A stretch of 64,000 nucleotides of DNA, taken from the NCBI GenBank assembly GCA_021204905.1, contig JAJPYN010000013.1, positions 14,601 through 78,600 on the forward strand. The letters run 5' to 3'. Source of the DNA: Prevotella sp. (GTDB lineage Bacteria; Bacteroidota; Bacteroidia; Bacteroidales; Bacteroidaceae). The notes under the pieces are model-generated. The model was not told the DNA's origin. It was given only the letters and a program-made list of their open reading frames with translations, and made no database searches. The translations under genes were made by a program, and so were the position numbers. Positions 6,626 through 15,088 of this stretch are shown piece by piece (the stretch's first letter is position 1; the number at the start of each line of letters is the position of its first letter).

Positions 6626-7795
6626 TTAAACAAAAAAGTTATCTATCAAGCCGACCGCCTCGTCCTTTTGCTTGTTGATGATCTTCGCGTACCGCTGCGT
6701 GGTTCTCACGTTGGCGTGTCCGAGCAACTTCGACACAACGTATATGTCGGCGTCGAGGGTGAGCAGCGTCGTGGCGAAGGTGTGGCGCGACGTGTGAAAG
6801 GTGATGTGCTTGGTTATGCCCGCCGCCCTCGCCCATCTGCCGAGATGCTCGTTTATAATTGTTTCGGCTTGCAGGGTAAAGACTTTATCCTCCGGCAATG
6901 CATTGTTTCTGTTAGGCAGCCATCGCCGCGCTTCAATTCCGAGAGGGATGTAAACGGGCTTCGTACTTTTCTGCATGACGGTGGAGAGTATCCAACCGCG
7001 CTCATCTATTGTTATATTCTTCCATTGCAGTTTTATAATGTCGCTTATGCGCAGACCGGTGTTGCAGGCGAAGAGGTACGCGCGTTTGACTTCCGCATTG
7101 TCGCAAGGCGTGGCAATCAACCGTTTCAACTCTTCAATTGTGAGGAAGTCCCGCGGTGTCTCTTTAAGTTTGATTCGTTCAGATGACGTTAGTTTTAACA
7201 TCGGATTGTCCGGAATCAGCCCTTGCCTGACAGCTGCATTGAGCGCGGTTATGAGCGTCCCCGTTTGGTTAAACGCCGTCTTCGGGGCGATGTGCTTGCC
7301 GTCCTTCGTGGTATAATCCGACAGCAGAAAGGCGATGAAACTGCGGCAATAGTCCTTATCAATCTCCTTTAAGCGTATTGCCGGGTTAAACAAGGTGATG
7401 TACTTCTTCAAACGTGTAACGGCATCCAAATTCCTTACGCCGTGTCGCTTCTGCATATCATAGAACTCTGACAACCAATCGGTTAGCAACCTTCCCTCCG
7501 CCTTTTGCGCCATTGCTGCGGCTCGACGGGTCGGTGTTGCCGTTGCCGACATCTTCAATTGCAAAAGACGCTCTTTAACTATCCGCTCCGCTTCGGCAAT
7601 GACTCGTTTGTTCGCACGGACAGCCGCCTTGTCAACCTCCGGCAGGATGAATAAATGCAGGTACTCCCGGCTCACCTTGCCGTTAATGCAACTGTAAAGG
7701 TAAACCGCCTTGCGCCCGTTCGCTGCGTCCTTGAACCGTATCCTGACCGGCTTGTCCTTGCTGTTATTTTCTTTTCCTTTCCCTTTGTTTGACAT
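6626..7795 (-). CDS. Tyrosine recombinase/integrase (first of a tandem pair)
   Basis: 389 residues, with the same architecture as its downstream neighbour: a basic N-terminus with a beta-rich arm domain (KPVRIRFKDAANGRKAVYLY), a core-binding domain, then the catalytic domain with Arg in CNTGLRISDIIKLQW, HTSRHTFATTLLTLDADIYVVSKLLGH, and the Tyr nucleophile in ANVRTTQRYAKII. The two proteins share the arm motif and much of the C-terminus but differ clearly, so they are an old duplication or paired recruits. The promoter -7 box (plus-strand CAAAGATA, 7825-7832) lies ~30 bases upstream. It is the outermost gene of the element on this side, so an att end is expected between 7796 and 8900. Confidence 0.92.
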   Translation of the reverse strand: MSNKGKGKENNSKDKPVRIRFKDAANGRKAVYLYSCINGKVSREYLHLFILPEVDKAAVRANKRVIAEAERIVKERLLQLKMSATATPTRRAAAMAQKAEGRLLTDWLSEFYDMQKRHGVRNLDAVTRLKKYITLFNPAIRLKEIDKDYCRSFIAFLLSDYTTKDGKHIAPKTAFNQTGTLITALNAAVRQGLIPDNPMLKLTSSERIKLKETPRDFLTIEELKRLIATPCDNAEVKRAYLFACNTGLRISDIIKLQWKNITIDERGWILSTVMQKSTKPVYIPLGIEARRWLPNRNNALPEDKVFTLQAETIINEHLGRWARAAGITKHITFHTSRHTFATTLLTLDADIYVVSKLLGHANVRTTQRYAKIINKQKDEAVGLIDNFFV

Positions 7796-8911
7796 GAGTT
7801 AAACGCTTGTGTTTAGGTCGGGTGCAAAGATAAGGAAAAGAGTTATATTAGGGAAAGATATGAGTAACAAAAATACCGCAAAAATGAGATTTTCAAAGAA
7901 ATGAAGCGAATTGATACGCCGCGCCGAATACCTTGTAACTACAAATTATTATTGGTACTTTGTGCGCATTATTACTTTTTCAATTCCTTTGAATTACCGT
8001 ATATTGTAAATTAGGCTACCCCAAAACGGCTGTTTTCGGCACGCGGGCAAGCCCGTGAGCGTTACAAAAGCGGCACGAAGCAGAATCCCTTGCCGGAAGC
8101 GAAAACGGGCGATTGTGCAAACGGTTACGGCACTCGCGGGCAGCATCTAAGCGGTTACAAGGCAGCGTAACACGCGCGCGAGGAAGGCGGCAGGCGGGAT
8201 AATCGGTATCACGCGGAGGAAGGCGGCAGGCGGGATAATTGGTATCACGCGGACGAAGGCGGCGGGTGAAGAACATTGCCTTGCCCGTTCCTTTTGCTCC
8301 TAAGGCGTTTTCTTTTCGCGAGGTGAAAACTACACGTCTTTTGCCAAATGTTTCCTTGTTGCAACTTGCGGCAAAATCCCTAACCGCTTCGTACAAAAGA
8401 TTGCCGCATTTGAAGGTGCACCACGATGCAAAGGAATAGCCGTTATCAAGATTGACAACACTTTTGACAGCTTGCGGCACCAATGTACAAAGGGAGTTAC
8501 CGCTTGTTAAGCTAAGAAACGGCAACGAACAGATTATAATGCGGCATGAAATTAGCAGGTCTTGCCCGGAAAAGTTTGGCACCAATCTTGTCCCGGCCTT
8601 ATATGTTAGTCGGAATACCGCGTACAAGCAAGCAACACAACTTCGGACAAGCATTTCGTCGTGCAGCGGCAAGGATGACGATAATGACCGGCAGTCCGGC
8701 CCCGCGGGGATGGTGCGAAGCGGCAATAAACAGGCAAAGAATTCGCCGCTTTTAATGAAAAAGTATGCACAAAAATCCTTGCAAGCGGTAAATGGCAGGC
8801 GGCGCAAAAAAGCGGGGCGCACCTCCCGGCGAACCCCGCATACGAATAACTGTAAATTAAATTGTACCTAAAAAAGATTTTAATTGTACCTAAAATGAAT
8901 TTGCTTCTTTG
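7796..8911. other. 1.1-kb region without a convincing gene
   Basis: Open frames exist on both strands (up to 268 codons on minus, 139 on plus) but have no domain, an odd Cys/Arg-rich composition and repeated segments, and they overlap each other. Visible contents are the integrase -7 box (7825-7832), a hairpin CACGCGGGCAAGCCCGTG near 8039, the 36-bp tandem repeats at 8180-8268, and two copies of AATTGTACCTAAA at 8860 and 8882. The element's attachment site may lie here but no duplicated end was found within the window. Confidence 0.5.
8180..8268. repeat. 36-bp tandem repeat, two and a half units
   Basis: Units 8180-8215 and 8216-8251 differ at one position (ATAATCGG versus ATAATTGG); a partial third begins at 8252. 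The unit starts GAGGAAGGCGGCAGGCGGG and ends GGTATCACGCG. Confidence 0.85.
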
Positions 8912-9079
8912 TTACCAGCCGAGGTCGTCCTCCTCGTCGAGCCATTCGCTATTTCCTTTGGTCATAGCACCACCGGCAGCACCGGGACCACCGCCTCCGG
9001 AATTGGCTTCTGATATGGCGAGTACGGGCAAACTCTCAATATAGATTATCTCCGTTTCAGGCTTAATATACTTTTTCAT
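8912..9079 (-). CDS. 55-residue Gly-rich, acidic-tailed small peptide
   Basis: Starts ATG at 9079, ends TAA at 8912. It reads MKKYIKPETEIIYIESL, then PVLAISEANS, a glycine run (GGGGPGAAGGA), and an acidic aromatic tail (SEWLDEEDDLGW). Basic N-terminal KPxxE-type starts followed by a Gly break and an acidic, Trp-ended tail recur, to my recollection, in small uncharacterised Bacteroidales proteins; their function is not known to me. The layout resembles a leader-core precursor, but no modification enzyme or transporter gene is adjacent, so that idea is speculative. It lies 15 bases after the BspA-like gene on the same strand, with no terminator between, so co-transcription is likely. Confidence 0.72.
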   Translation of the reverse strand: MKKYIKPETEIIYIESLPVLAISEANSGGGGPGAAGGAMTKGNSEWLDEEDDLGW

Positions 9080-9094
9080 ATCTCGTGTCCTCCA

Positions 9095-11524
9095 TTATTT
9101 AACAGCGACCTTGCGGCCATTAACGATGTACACTCCGCGGCGACTCATATCGTTCACGCGCTGACCGGCCATGTTGTAAATAATATCTGCATTGTCAGCA
9201 CCGTCGGCATCAACGCCGTCAATCTGCGTCGTCTGCCTGTCGCTGCCGTCGATGTCGTTGCCGTTATGGTTGTTGCCGTAAAGGTCGTTGCCGTCGCCGT
9301 CGACAAGCGGATAACCGTATAGCTTGGCATTCGAGTCTCCATCAGCTTCGTTAATGGTTGACCGCGGGATAGCGAGCCAAGCAAGGTTTGCATCTATCTG
9401 GAAAGCACCGCCTGTCTTTTCGTCGCCCCAGTAGAAGCCGAGCACGCCGTCGTCGGAATAAGTTGTGTTGTCGTTGTCATCGGTGGTCGCATTATACCAA
9501 TATGCGAACTTGTAGAAATAATAATCATCGTCGCTTCCGTCCTCGCCGACAGTTGTAGTTGTCGCCACCTTGCTGCCGTAAAGCATATTTGTCGGCGTTT
9601 CTTCATCTTCCCAATTGACGGTGGTGTTCGAATAACTGCCATATTCCTTCGTGGTGTCGTTCCCGATGTTGGATTCATTCGTTTTGTTGTTCGGAACTAC
9701 TTCATGCAGAAGCACCGCAACGCCCGCGGGAACGGTCGGCGACTGCTCTTTCTCGATGCCGTCTCCATCGGTGTAAGTGCCGTGCCCGAACTCCCAGTAC
9801 ATCGTCAGCTTGCCGTCGCTGTCGGCGCTGGTGATGGTGGTCGCCTCGAGGTTGTCTGCCAGCGTGTACTCGTAGGGGCTGTAATGCGTGGCGTAGCCCT
9901 CGGTGGTGCGCATGGGGAACGATACCGTCGCCTCGCGCATGTGGGTGATGTCGCTCCAGCCGGTCTGCGTGGCTTTTAATGCCTGAATGGTGCCTTCCGA
10001 CGTATAGTTCTTCGAATACCCTTCCGGCACGACGAGCCAAGCATCTTCGTTAATCTGATAGAACGCTTGATCGCCGCAAGTCGGCGGGGTCGTTGCATTG
10101 CAAATGATGGTCTTAAGATCCGTGCAGCCGTAAAAGGCGTATGTGCCTATGCTTGTCAATTGCGAATCGTCCGCAATGGTCAACGTTGTAAGTGATGTGA
10201 TGCCGCGGAGGAAATAAGATGGAATCGTCGTAACATTCGCGCCGATGTTCACCGTCGTCAACGCCGAGCAGCCGCAAAAAGGATCGAGGGGTTCAGCGGA
10301 GCTGAAATCCGAACATGTTGTGGCGTTGAAGTTGAGCGTGGCAAGCGAGGTACAGTTCTTGAACGAATAGTTACCGATGCTCGTCACATTTTCGGGAATG
10401 GTGATCTCCGTGAGTGCCGAGCAGCCGTAGAAAGCGTAAATGCCGAGGGAGGTCAAGCCGTCGGGCAGAGTGACGGACGCCAACAAGGAGCAGCCGTAGA
10501 ACGCGTAGGTGCCTATGGTGGTCATGTTTTCGGGAATGGTAATCTCCGTGAGTCCGGAACTTTTAAAGGCATTCGTGCCGATGGAGGTCAGTTTAGAGCT
10601 CTCTTCAAACGTTACCGTCGCCAAATTCGTGCAGCTGTTGAACGCCTCGTTGCCGATGGTTGTCACGTTCTCGGGAATGGTGATTTCCGTTAGCACCTTG
10701 CAATTGTAAAAGGCAGACGTGCCGATTGTTGTCAGTTTAGAGCTCTCTTCAAACGTTACCGTCGCCAACTCCGTGCAATCCTCAAAGGCGTAATTGTCTA
10801 TGGTTTCCACGTTCTCGGGAATGGTGATCTCCGTGAGCGCGCAATTATAAAAGGCATACTTGCCGATTGTTGTCAGTGCGGAGTTCTCTTCAAACGTTAC
10901 CGTCGCCAACTTCGTGCAGCTGCAGAAAGCGTAGTTGCCGATGGAGGTCAAATTCTCCGGCAGAGTGACTGACTGCAAGGAAGAACATTCGTTAAACGCG
11001 TAGTTGCCGATGCTCGTCAGCGCGGAATTATCCGCGAAGGTCAGCGTCGTGACCGACGAGATGTCGTAGAGGAGATAATCGGGTATCTTCGTAACACTCG
11101 CCCCGATGTTCACTGTCGTTAAGGCCGAGCAGCCGTAAAAAGGATGGATGCTAATAATGACTCTGAAATCCGAACATTCCGTGGCGTTGAAGTTCACTGT
11201 GGCCAACGACGTGCAATTCTGGAAAGCGTCGTTGCCTATGGACGTTATTGTCGACGGGATGGTCACCGATGTAAGTGACGCACCGTTGGCGAAACCACTC
11301 GCCTCGATTGACGTTACGGTGTATTCGTTGCCATCACCATCCGTCACCGTTTCGGGGATGATAACGTTGCCGGAATAAGTGGTCTCGGAGGCAACCGAGA
11401 CATTCGTGCCGGAAATGGTGTAGGACAAGCGGTTGCCGTTCGCATCATCGGCTTCAAAATCGTACGCCCGAGCCTGCACGCCAAGCAGCAGCAAGGGGAT
11501 ACATAACAAGCAAAAACGCTTCAT
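9095..11524 (-). CDS. BspA-type leucine-rich repeat surface protein
   Basis: 809 residues. A signal peptide (MKRFCLLCIPLLLLGVQARA) is followed by ~17 LRR_5 (BspA/TpLRR) repeats over residues ~60-470, each close to LTSIGxYAFYGCSxLxxVTLPxxL. The C-terminal third is non-repetitive, rich in Asp, Asn, Thr and Gly. The end (NMAGQRVNDMSRRGVYIVNGRKVAVK) resembles the sorting or anchoring tails of secreted Bacteroidota proteins (QRV...GVYIVNGRK), so export by type IX secretion is possible. BspA-type proteins bind host or bacterial surfaces; the ligand here is unknown. A -7 box lies ~95 bases upstream. The DNA repeats inside the gene are internally similar and could recombine. Confidence 0.9.
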   Translation of the reverse strand: MKRFCLLCIPLLLLGVQARAYDFEADDANGNRLSYTISGTNVSVASETTYSGNVIIPETVTDGDGNEYTVTSIEASGFANGASLTSVTIPSTITSIGNDAFQNCTSLATVNFNATECSDFRVIISIHPFYGCSALTTVNIGASVTKIPDYLLYDISSVTTLTFADNSALTSIGNYAFNECSSLQSVTLPENLTSIGNYAFCSCTKLATVTFEENSALTTIGKYAFYNCALTEITIPENVETIDNYAFEDCTELATVTFEESSKLTTIGTSAFYNCKVLTEITIPENVTTIGNEAFNSCTNLATVTFEESSKLTSIGTNAFKSSGLTEITIPENMTTIGTYAFYGCSLLASVTLPDGLTSLGIYAFYGCSALTEITIPENVTSIGNYSFKNCTSLATLNFNATTCSDFSSAEPLDPFCGCSALTTVNIGANVTTIPSYFLRGITSLTTLTIADDSQLTSIGTYAFYGCTDLKTIICNATTPPTCGDQAFYQINEDAWLVVPEGYSKNYTSEGTIQALKATQTGWSDITHMREATVSFPMRTTEGYATHYSPYEYTLADNLEATTITSADSDGKLTMYWEFGHGTYTDGDGIEKEQSPTVPAGVAVLLHEVVPNNKTNESNIGNDTTKEYGSYSNTTVNWEDEETPTNMLYGSKVATTTTVGEDGSDDDYYFYKFAYWYNATTDDNDNTTYSDDGVLGFYWGDEKTGGAFQIDANLAWLAIPRSTINEADGDSNAKLYGYPLVDGDGNDLYGNNHNGNDIDGSDRQTTQIDGVDADGADNADIIYNMAGQRVNDMSRRGVYIVNGRKVAVK

Positions 11525-11945
11525 AAAAATCGGTTTTAGGTCTGAATATTTAATTGTTACGACGAGATTTTAAGAGCATCCGGCACTAAACAGCCAAACA
11601 CTCTTTCATATCTGTTGGCAAAAGTACGAACAAATATTGCACTTGTACCCCCCCGACCTTAAATCTTGTTAATAAAGCACAAGCTATGTTATTTGGCACC
11701 AAACCCGCACTAAAAAGGCGCTTCCTCCCGCGAGAAGGGGATGCCATACCTTATATAAAAGGAGCAATCCTAAACAAAAGCAACGCTTCCGGCGCTCCTT
11801 CACCGTTGATAATATATTATACGGAAGACGTCTCTCTTATTCGGTGAAAAAGCATTTCCAACTGATGCATTCTGTTTATCAATCGGTCATATGGAAGCGA
11901 TTTATCATCATAGATAAAGGATTGTTGCATAGTCATATAGTCCTT
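11525..11945. other. Intergenic region between the AbiEii remnant and the BspA-like gene
   Basis: No gene is seen. Contents: the BspA -7 box on the minus strand (TACTTTTG, 11619-11626), a run of seven C at ~11648, and an inverted repeat AAGGAGC / GCTCCTT (11759-11765 and 11794-11800) with a 28-base loop that could act as a weak terminator for the AbiE transcript. Confidence 0.45.
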
Positions 11946-12784
11946 TCAATATGCCTCATAAAGCCCGGCAGGAGGACAGATTCTCACATACTCCCTTTCG
12001 TCCAACCGGTAATCAACCGTGCCTATATGATAAAATTTCTTCCTATGCTCGATAATTTTATGATAGAGAGGTTCGTCCGCTAATGCATCGACGGCAAACC
12101 TATCCATCAGCTTTTCCAAATCATACAAATGGCGGCTCATACGGGAAGAGCGGGGCGCGTTCTTTTGATATTCCTCGTTTAGGAGAAAAGCTTTTTCCAA
12201 AAATGTGCGTATCGGTAACACGGCAGATACCTCGCACACCGAGCCGGCATCTTCTTCTTTGAACTTGTCGTAAATGAATGAGGTGATTTCCCTTTGCTCG
12301 AAAGGTTCGTCCAACGACAGACAGCTTATCTCCACTTTTACTTTTGGTTGGATATAGTCGTTCTTTTCGACGAACAAGCTGTTATAACAGACGTTGATTT
12401 CCGCAGGATCCGAATCCGCATCAACGGGAACAAGTCCCGCTCCCGTTTGCCGGGCGGTAACTCTCTCTACGGAGAAATTTTTCACGCCGAGCAAGCTTAA
12501 TTGTTGCTCCGGCTCGCTTCATCGCGGCTGAATCATTCCCTGCTGAGGGAAATATCAACATCTTCACTGAACCGTTTCAGAGCGATTTCTTTCCAACCTT
12601 TGCCGAGACTTGTTCCGCCTTTAAACCGCAGAAAGGCTGAAAAGGAAGTGAGGAACAACGCTTTCAACGTAACGGTTACCCACCAATCCTTCTCGACTGC
12701 CAATTCGTCCAGGCTTCTGTCCGCACTGACGTTCTGCACCATTGCGATGCGCTCGTTATCGGATTTATCTTGCCACAGGTTCAT
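11946..12784 (-). pseudogene. AbiEii-type nucleotidyltransferase toxin, broken
   Basis: Two pieces of one gene. The 5' piece (12784 to 12533, 83 codons) carries the nucleotidyltransferase signature FLRFKGGTSLGKGW and FSEDVDISLS and stops at TGA after SRE. The 3' piece (12494 to 11946) continues in another frame with GVKNFSVERV, VKVEISCLS, and a helical C-terminus typical of AbiEii. Between them, reading past the TGA gives FSRDEASRSNN before a TAA, and a one-base shift is needed to enter the downstream frame. So there is one nonsense codon and one frameshift within ~40 bases. AbiEii proteins are the toxins of type IV toxin-antitoxin/abortive infection pairs; this copy should be inactive unless the two fragments assemble. 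The 5' piece overlaps the antitoxin by 20 bases. Confidence 0.78.
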
Positions 12785-13382
12785 AGTTTGTCTCTTTGAA
12801 TATTTGTCTTAATAATTTCTTTATCCATACGGGAGCGTCCGCCGTGTCCTTTCTTATCAGCTCTTTCTCATCGGACTTCGCCACAAGCTCCCGTATGTGT
12901 TGTATGTCTTCCTCTCCGATATTATTGCGCCCTTTCGCTTTTAATGCTGCAACCAATACCGGCATCAACTTGCTGCGGAATGCGCACGCACCGGGAACGC
13001 GGCTTTTAAGGCGTATCGTCTTGTTGCCGATTTTGATAACGCGGGGCGAGCCGGTTGTTATATATGCCGGGTTCACCGGCACTTGCGTTGAGAAGCCCAA
13101 AGCATGGAGAGCCGCCTCACCCGCAGGCAGGATTTCGGCATGGTCTCTTTCGGCAATACACCTGACAATCTCCTCCGCAGTGGGGTACACCTTGCCGAAA
13201 CGGGTAACAACGGGCTTATAATAAACACCCTTGGCTAACCGCTCCAACACATTAAAGTCGGAAGACAAAGCTAACAACTTGCTGACGTAGCTATTATCGT
13301 ATTCCCCGAAGTCGCTCACGAAGAACAATTTTCCCTCCGGAGCCTCTTCTATCCGCTTGTTTATGTCTGCCAGAACAGTCAT
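12765..13382 (-). CDS. AbiEi-like antitoxin (DUF6088-type)
   Basis: 205 residues, complete. The N-terminal winged helix (PEGKLFFVSDFGEYDNSYVSKLLALSSDFNVLERLAKGVYY) is typical of AbiEi-like antitoxins that repress their own operon. The middle domain has GEAALHALGFSTQVP and an NPAYITTGSPRVIKIGNKTIRL strand region. The stop overlaps the toxin start by 20 bases, the usual translational coupling. It sits behind a perfect palindrome that overlaps the promoter -7 box (13401-13419). The antitoxin frame is intact although the toxin is broken. Confidence 0.82.
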   Translation of the reverse strand: MTVLADINKRIEEAPEGKLFFVSDFGEYDNSYVSKLLALSSDFNVLERLAKGVYYKPVVTRFGKVYPTAEEIVRCIAERDHAEILPAGEAALHALGFSTQVPVNPAYITTGSPRVIKIGNKTIRLKSRVPGACAFRSKLMPVLVAALKAKGRNNIGEEDIQHIRELVAKSDEKELIRKDTADAPVWIKKLLRQIFKETNYEPVAR

Positions 13383-13400
13383 ATTAACTAATTTTAGTCT

Positions 13401-13419
13401 GTAACTTTGGCAAAGTTAC
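13401..13419 (-). promoter_or_regulatory. Palindromic operator overlapping the AbiE promoter
   Basis: GTAACTTTGGCAAAGTTAC is a perfect 9-bp inverted repeat around one G, ~20 bases upstream of the antitoxin start. Its right arm read on the minus strand is the -7 box TAACTTTG (13411-13418). This is a natural site for autorepression by the winged-helix antitoxin. Confidence 0.65.
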
Positions 13420-13591
13420 GGGAAATTTGCGGGAAAAGAAAACAATGGAAAGTATTAATGATAGTAATATTTATAATTAACATTTGCCAATGAAACCCTA
13501 CATCGCTACTTATTATGATTAAGCTAACCATGTAACCGGCATGTAACTGACGTTTTCCAAGGCATTCCGAAACGCCCGTGTTACATCGATA

Positions 13592-13936
13592 TTATGTAAT
13601 GATTCCTTTCGTTTCATCATCTGTTGTGTGCGCAGAAGTCTCTCCCAAAATCCGTTTCACATCAGACAGACGGTATCTTACTTTACTGCCTAACTTAATG
13701 GCTTTCAGATAATTGCGTTTGTTCCAATGCCACAATGTCGCATCGCATACGCCGCAAAGATCCTTCACTTCTTCGCGACTGAGTAAACGCTCTTCGTTAC
13801 CAGTTCGAACGGTTGCCCCCACCTCCTCCACTGCGCGCCTGATAAGTTCGTCTGAAAAAGTCCGCAAGTCTTCATACGTAATCTCCAATTTGATATTTGC
13901 CGAACCCTCAGAAACAAGTTTCATCAAATTTGTCAT
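13592..13936 (-). CDS. Helix-turn-helix (excisionase-like) protein of the second element
   Basis: 114 residues from the ATG at 13936; the frame extends to 14050 but that part precedes a good -7 box (plus-strand CAAAAATA, 14030-14037). The N-terminal ~50 residues are helical and charged. Residues ~52-100 are an excisionase/MerR-type domain: ERLLSREEVKDLCGVCDATLWHWNKRNYLKAIKLGSKVRYRLSDVKRIL, in which the L-x-x-E-V-x-x-L-x-x-x-x-x-T-L-x-x-W pattern is diagnostic. It probably controls excision, or binds att DNA, for the integrase at 15.1-16.4 kb. Confidence 0.78.
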   Translation of the reverse strand: MTNLMKLVSEGSANIKLEITYEDLRTFSDELIRRAVEEVGATVRTGNEERLLSREEVKDLCGVCDATLWHWNKRNYLKAIKLGSKVRYRLSDVKRILGETSAHTTDDETKGIIT

Positions 13937-14131
13937 AATGAAAAATCTCTTACCGATGTTGTCCGATGCAACCGTCCCGGTATTTTTACAACTGATTGCA
14001 CCGCCGCCCCTACCATAGAGACGATGGTGCAAAAATAAAGTCCTATTCAACTGAAATTCAATGTATTACATCCCGATTATTTCGCCGAAATGCAAAACGA
14101 AACAAACGAAATCACCGGGCATTAAATCCGG

Positions 14132-15082
14132 TTAGTGAATGTCAGCATTCATCGAATGTGCCGGCAGGTTCATAAGATAGGCACGCCATTCATCGATATT
14201 TGCCCGTTCCACCCCGAAATCCTTTATTCTTCCGCGTATTGTGGTATCATTTAGCTTTTTAATGGATATTTGAAGATTGCGCACGCTCTTCATATCACAA
14301 TCGGGCAGCTCCTGCGAAAGAAGTCTGTGAAATGTAGTTACATCGCATTCGTCCAGTACGCCTTCCTCCTGTAATGCAAGGTATAACCGAGCCAGGTCGG
14401 CACCGGTGTGCCGGGTCAGTACCCTTGACTTTATCCTTTCTAACAACATATCTTTATCGTGAAGAAAATAATCGCGCAATGTACGCGGTGATTGTCCTTC
14501 TTCCGGCATGGTTTCTTTCTCCGTGGTGCGCGCGGTTTCCAGTACGGCAATACACTCCTCTGCAACACGATTTTCCTCAATACTTTTCTTTTGACGATGA
14601 AAATTTTCCCAATCAACCTTTGTACGCATTTTATTGCGGATACTACTGTTTATCACGAGTTTGATTGTTATGGCTGCAATTTTCTTCTCGATAAAATTGT
14701 TTGTCGGATTGTGCATCTCGTTTTCCAACTGAATGACCATCGTCTCATAGCTCTGTCCGAAATAGAGCCAAGCCAACATGGCGGGCACAACGGAATCTTT
14801 CTTCACCTTGTGGAATTCGTCTATCAGCATCCGGGCGGTATCCGCATCCGCCGTGCAACTTTGAAGTCGCTGCTCTTCAACGATGTCCCCATGACACGCC
14901 GACTTATATCGTTTCATCAGTTGGGGCGCAGTCTTTAATCCGAGCTTGAATATTTTGAGTAAGCCTGTTGATGATTTGTCGTTAAGCTCCGCAACAAATC
15001 TATCATATTCGTCCGGATTATTGTCAAGCCATTCCTTTATCTCCGCCTTGAATTGGTCGTATTCCTTTTGAGCCATAACCAT
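14132..15082 (-). CDS. Conserved hypothetical protein downstream of an integrase
   Basis: 316 residues, no catalytic motif recognised. The protein is highly charged and helical: KEYDQFKAEIKEWLDNNPDEYDRFVAELND at the N-terminus, a central helix-rich block (LAWLYFGQSYETMVIQLENEMHNP), and a C-terminal part with ARLYLALQEEGVLDE, the last reminiscent of domains found in Bacteroidales conjugative-element hypothetical proteins (possibly DUF6043, from memory). It starts 6 bases after the integrase stop, so the two are co-transcribed and it probably belongs to the element's core. Alternative start at 15076. Confidence 0.65.
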   Translation of the reverse strand: MVMAQKEYDQFKAEIKEWLDNNPDEYDRFVAELNDKSSTGLLKIFKLGLKTAPQLMKRYKSACHGDIVEEQRLQSCTADADTARMLIDEFHKVKKDSVVPAMLAWLYFGQSYETMVIQLENEMHNPTNNFIEKKIAAITIKLVINSSIRNKMRTKVDWENFHRQKKSIEENRVAEECIAVLETARTTEKETMPEEGQSPRTLRDYFLHDKDMLLERIKSRVLTRHTGADLARLYLALQEEGVLDECDVTTFHRLLSQELPDCDMKSVRNLQISIKKLNDTTIRGRIKDFGVERANIDEWRAYLMNLPAHSMNADIH

Positions 15083-15088
15083 TCTCTT

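Noticed and set aside
8016..8822. A 268-codon open frame on the minus strand
   Set aside because: Cys- and Arg-rich with internal repeats caused by the 36-bp DNA repeat, no domain, no promoter, and overlapped by equally long frames on the other strand.
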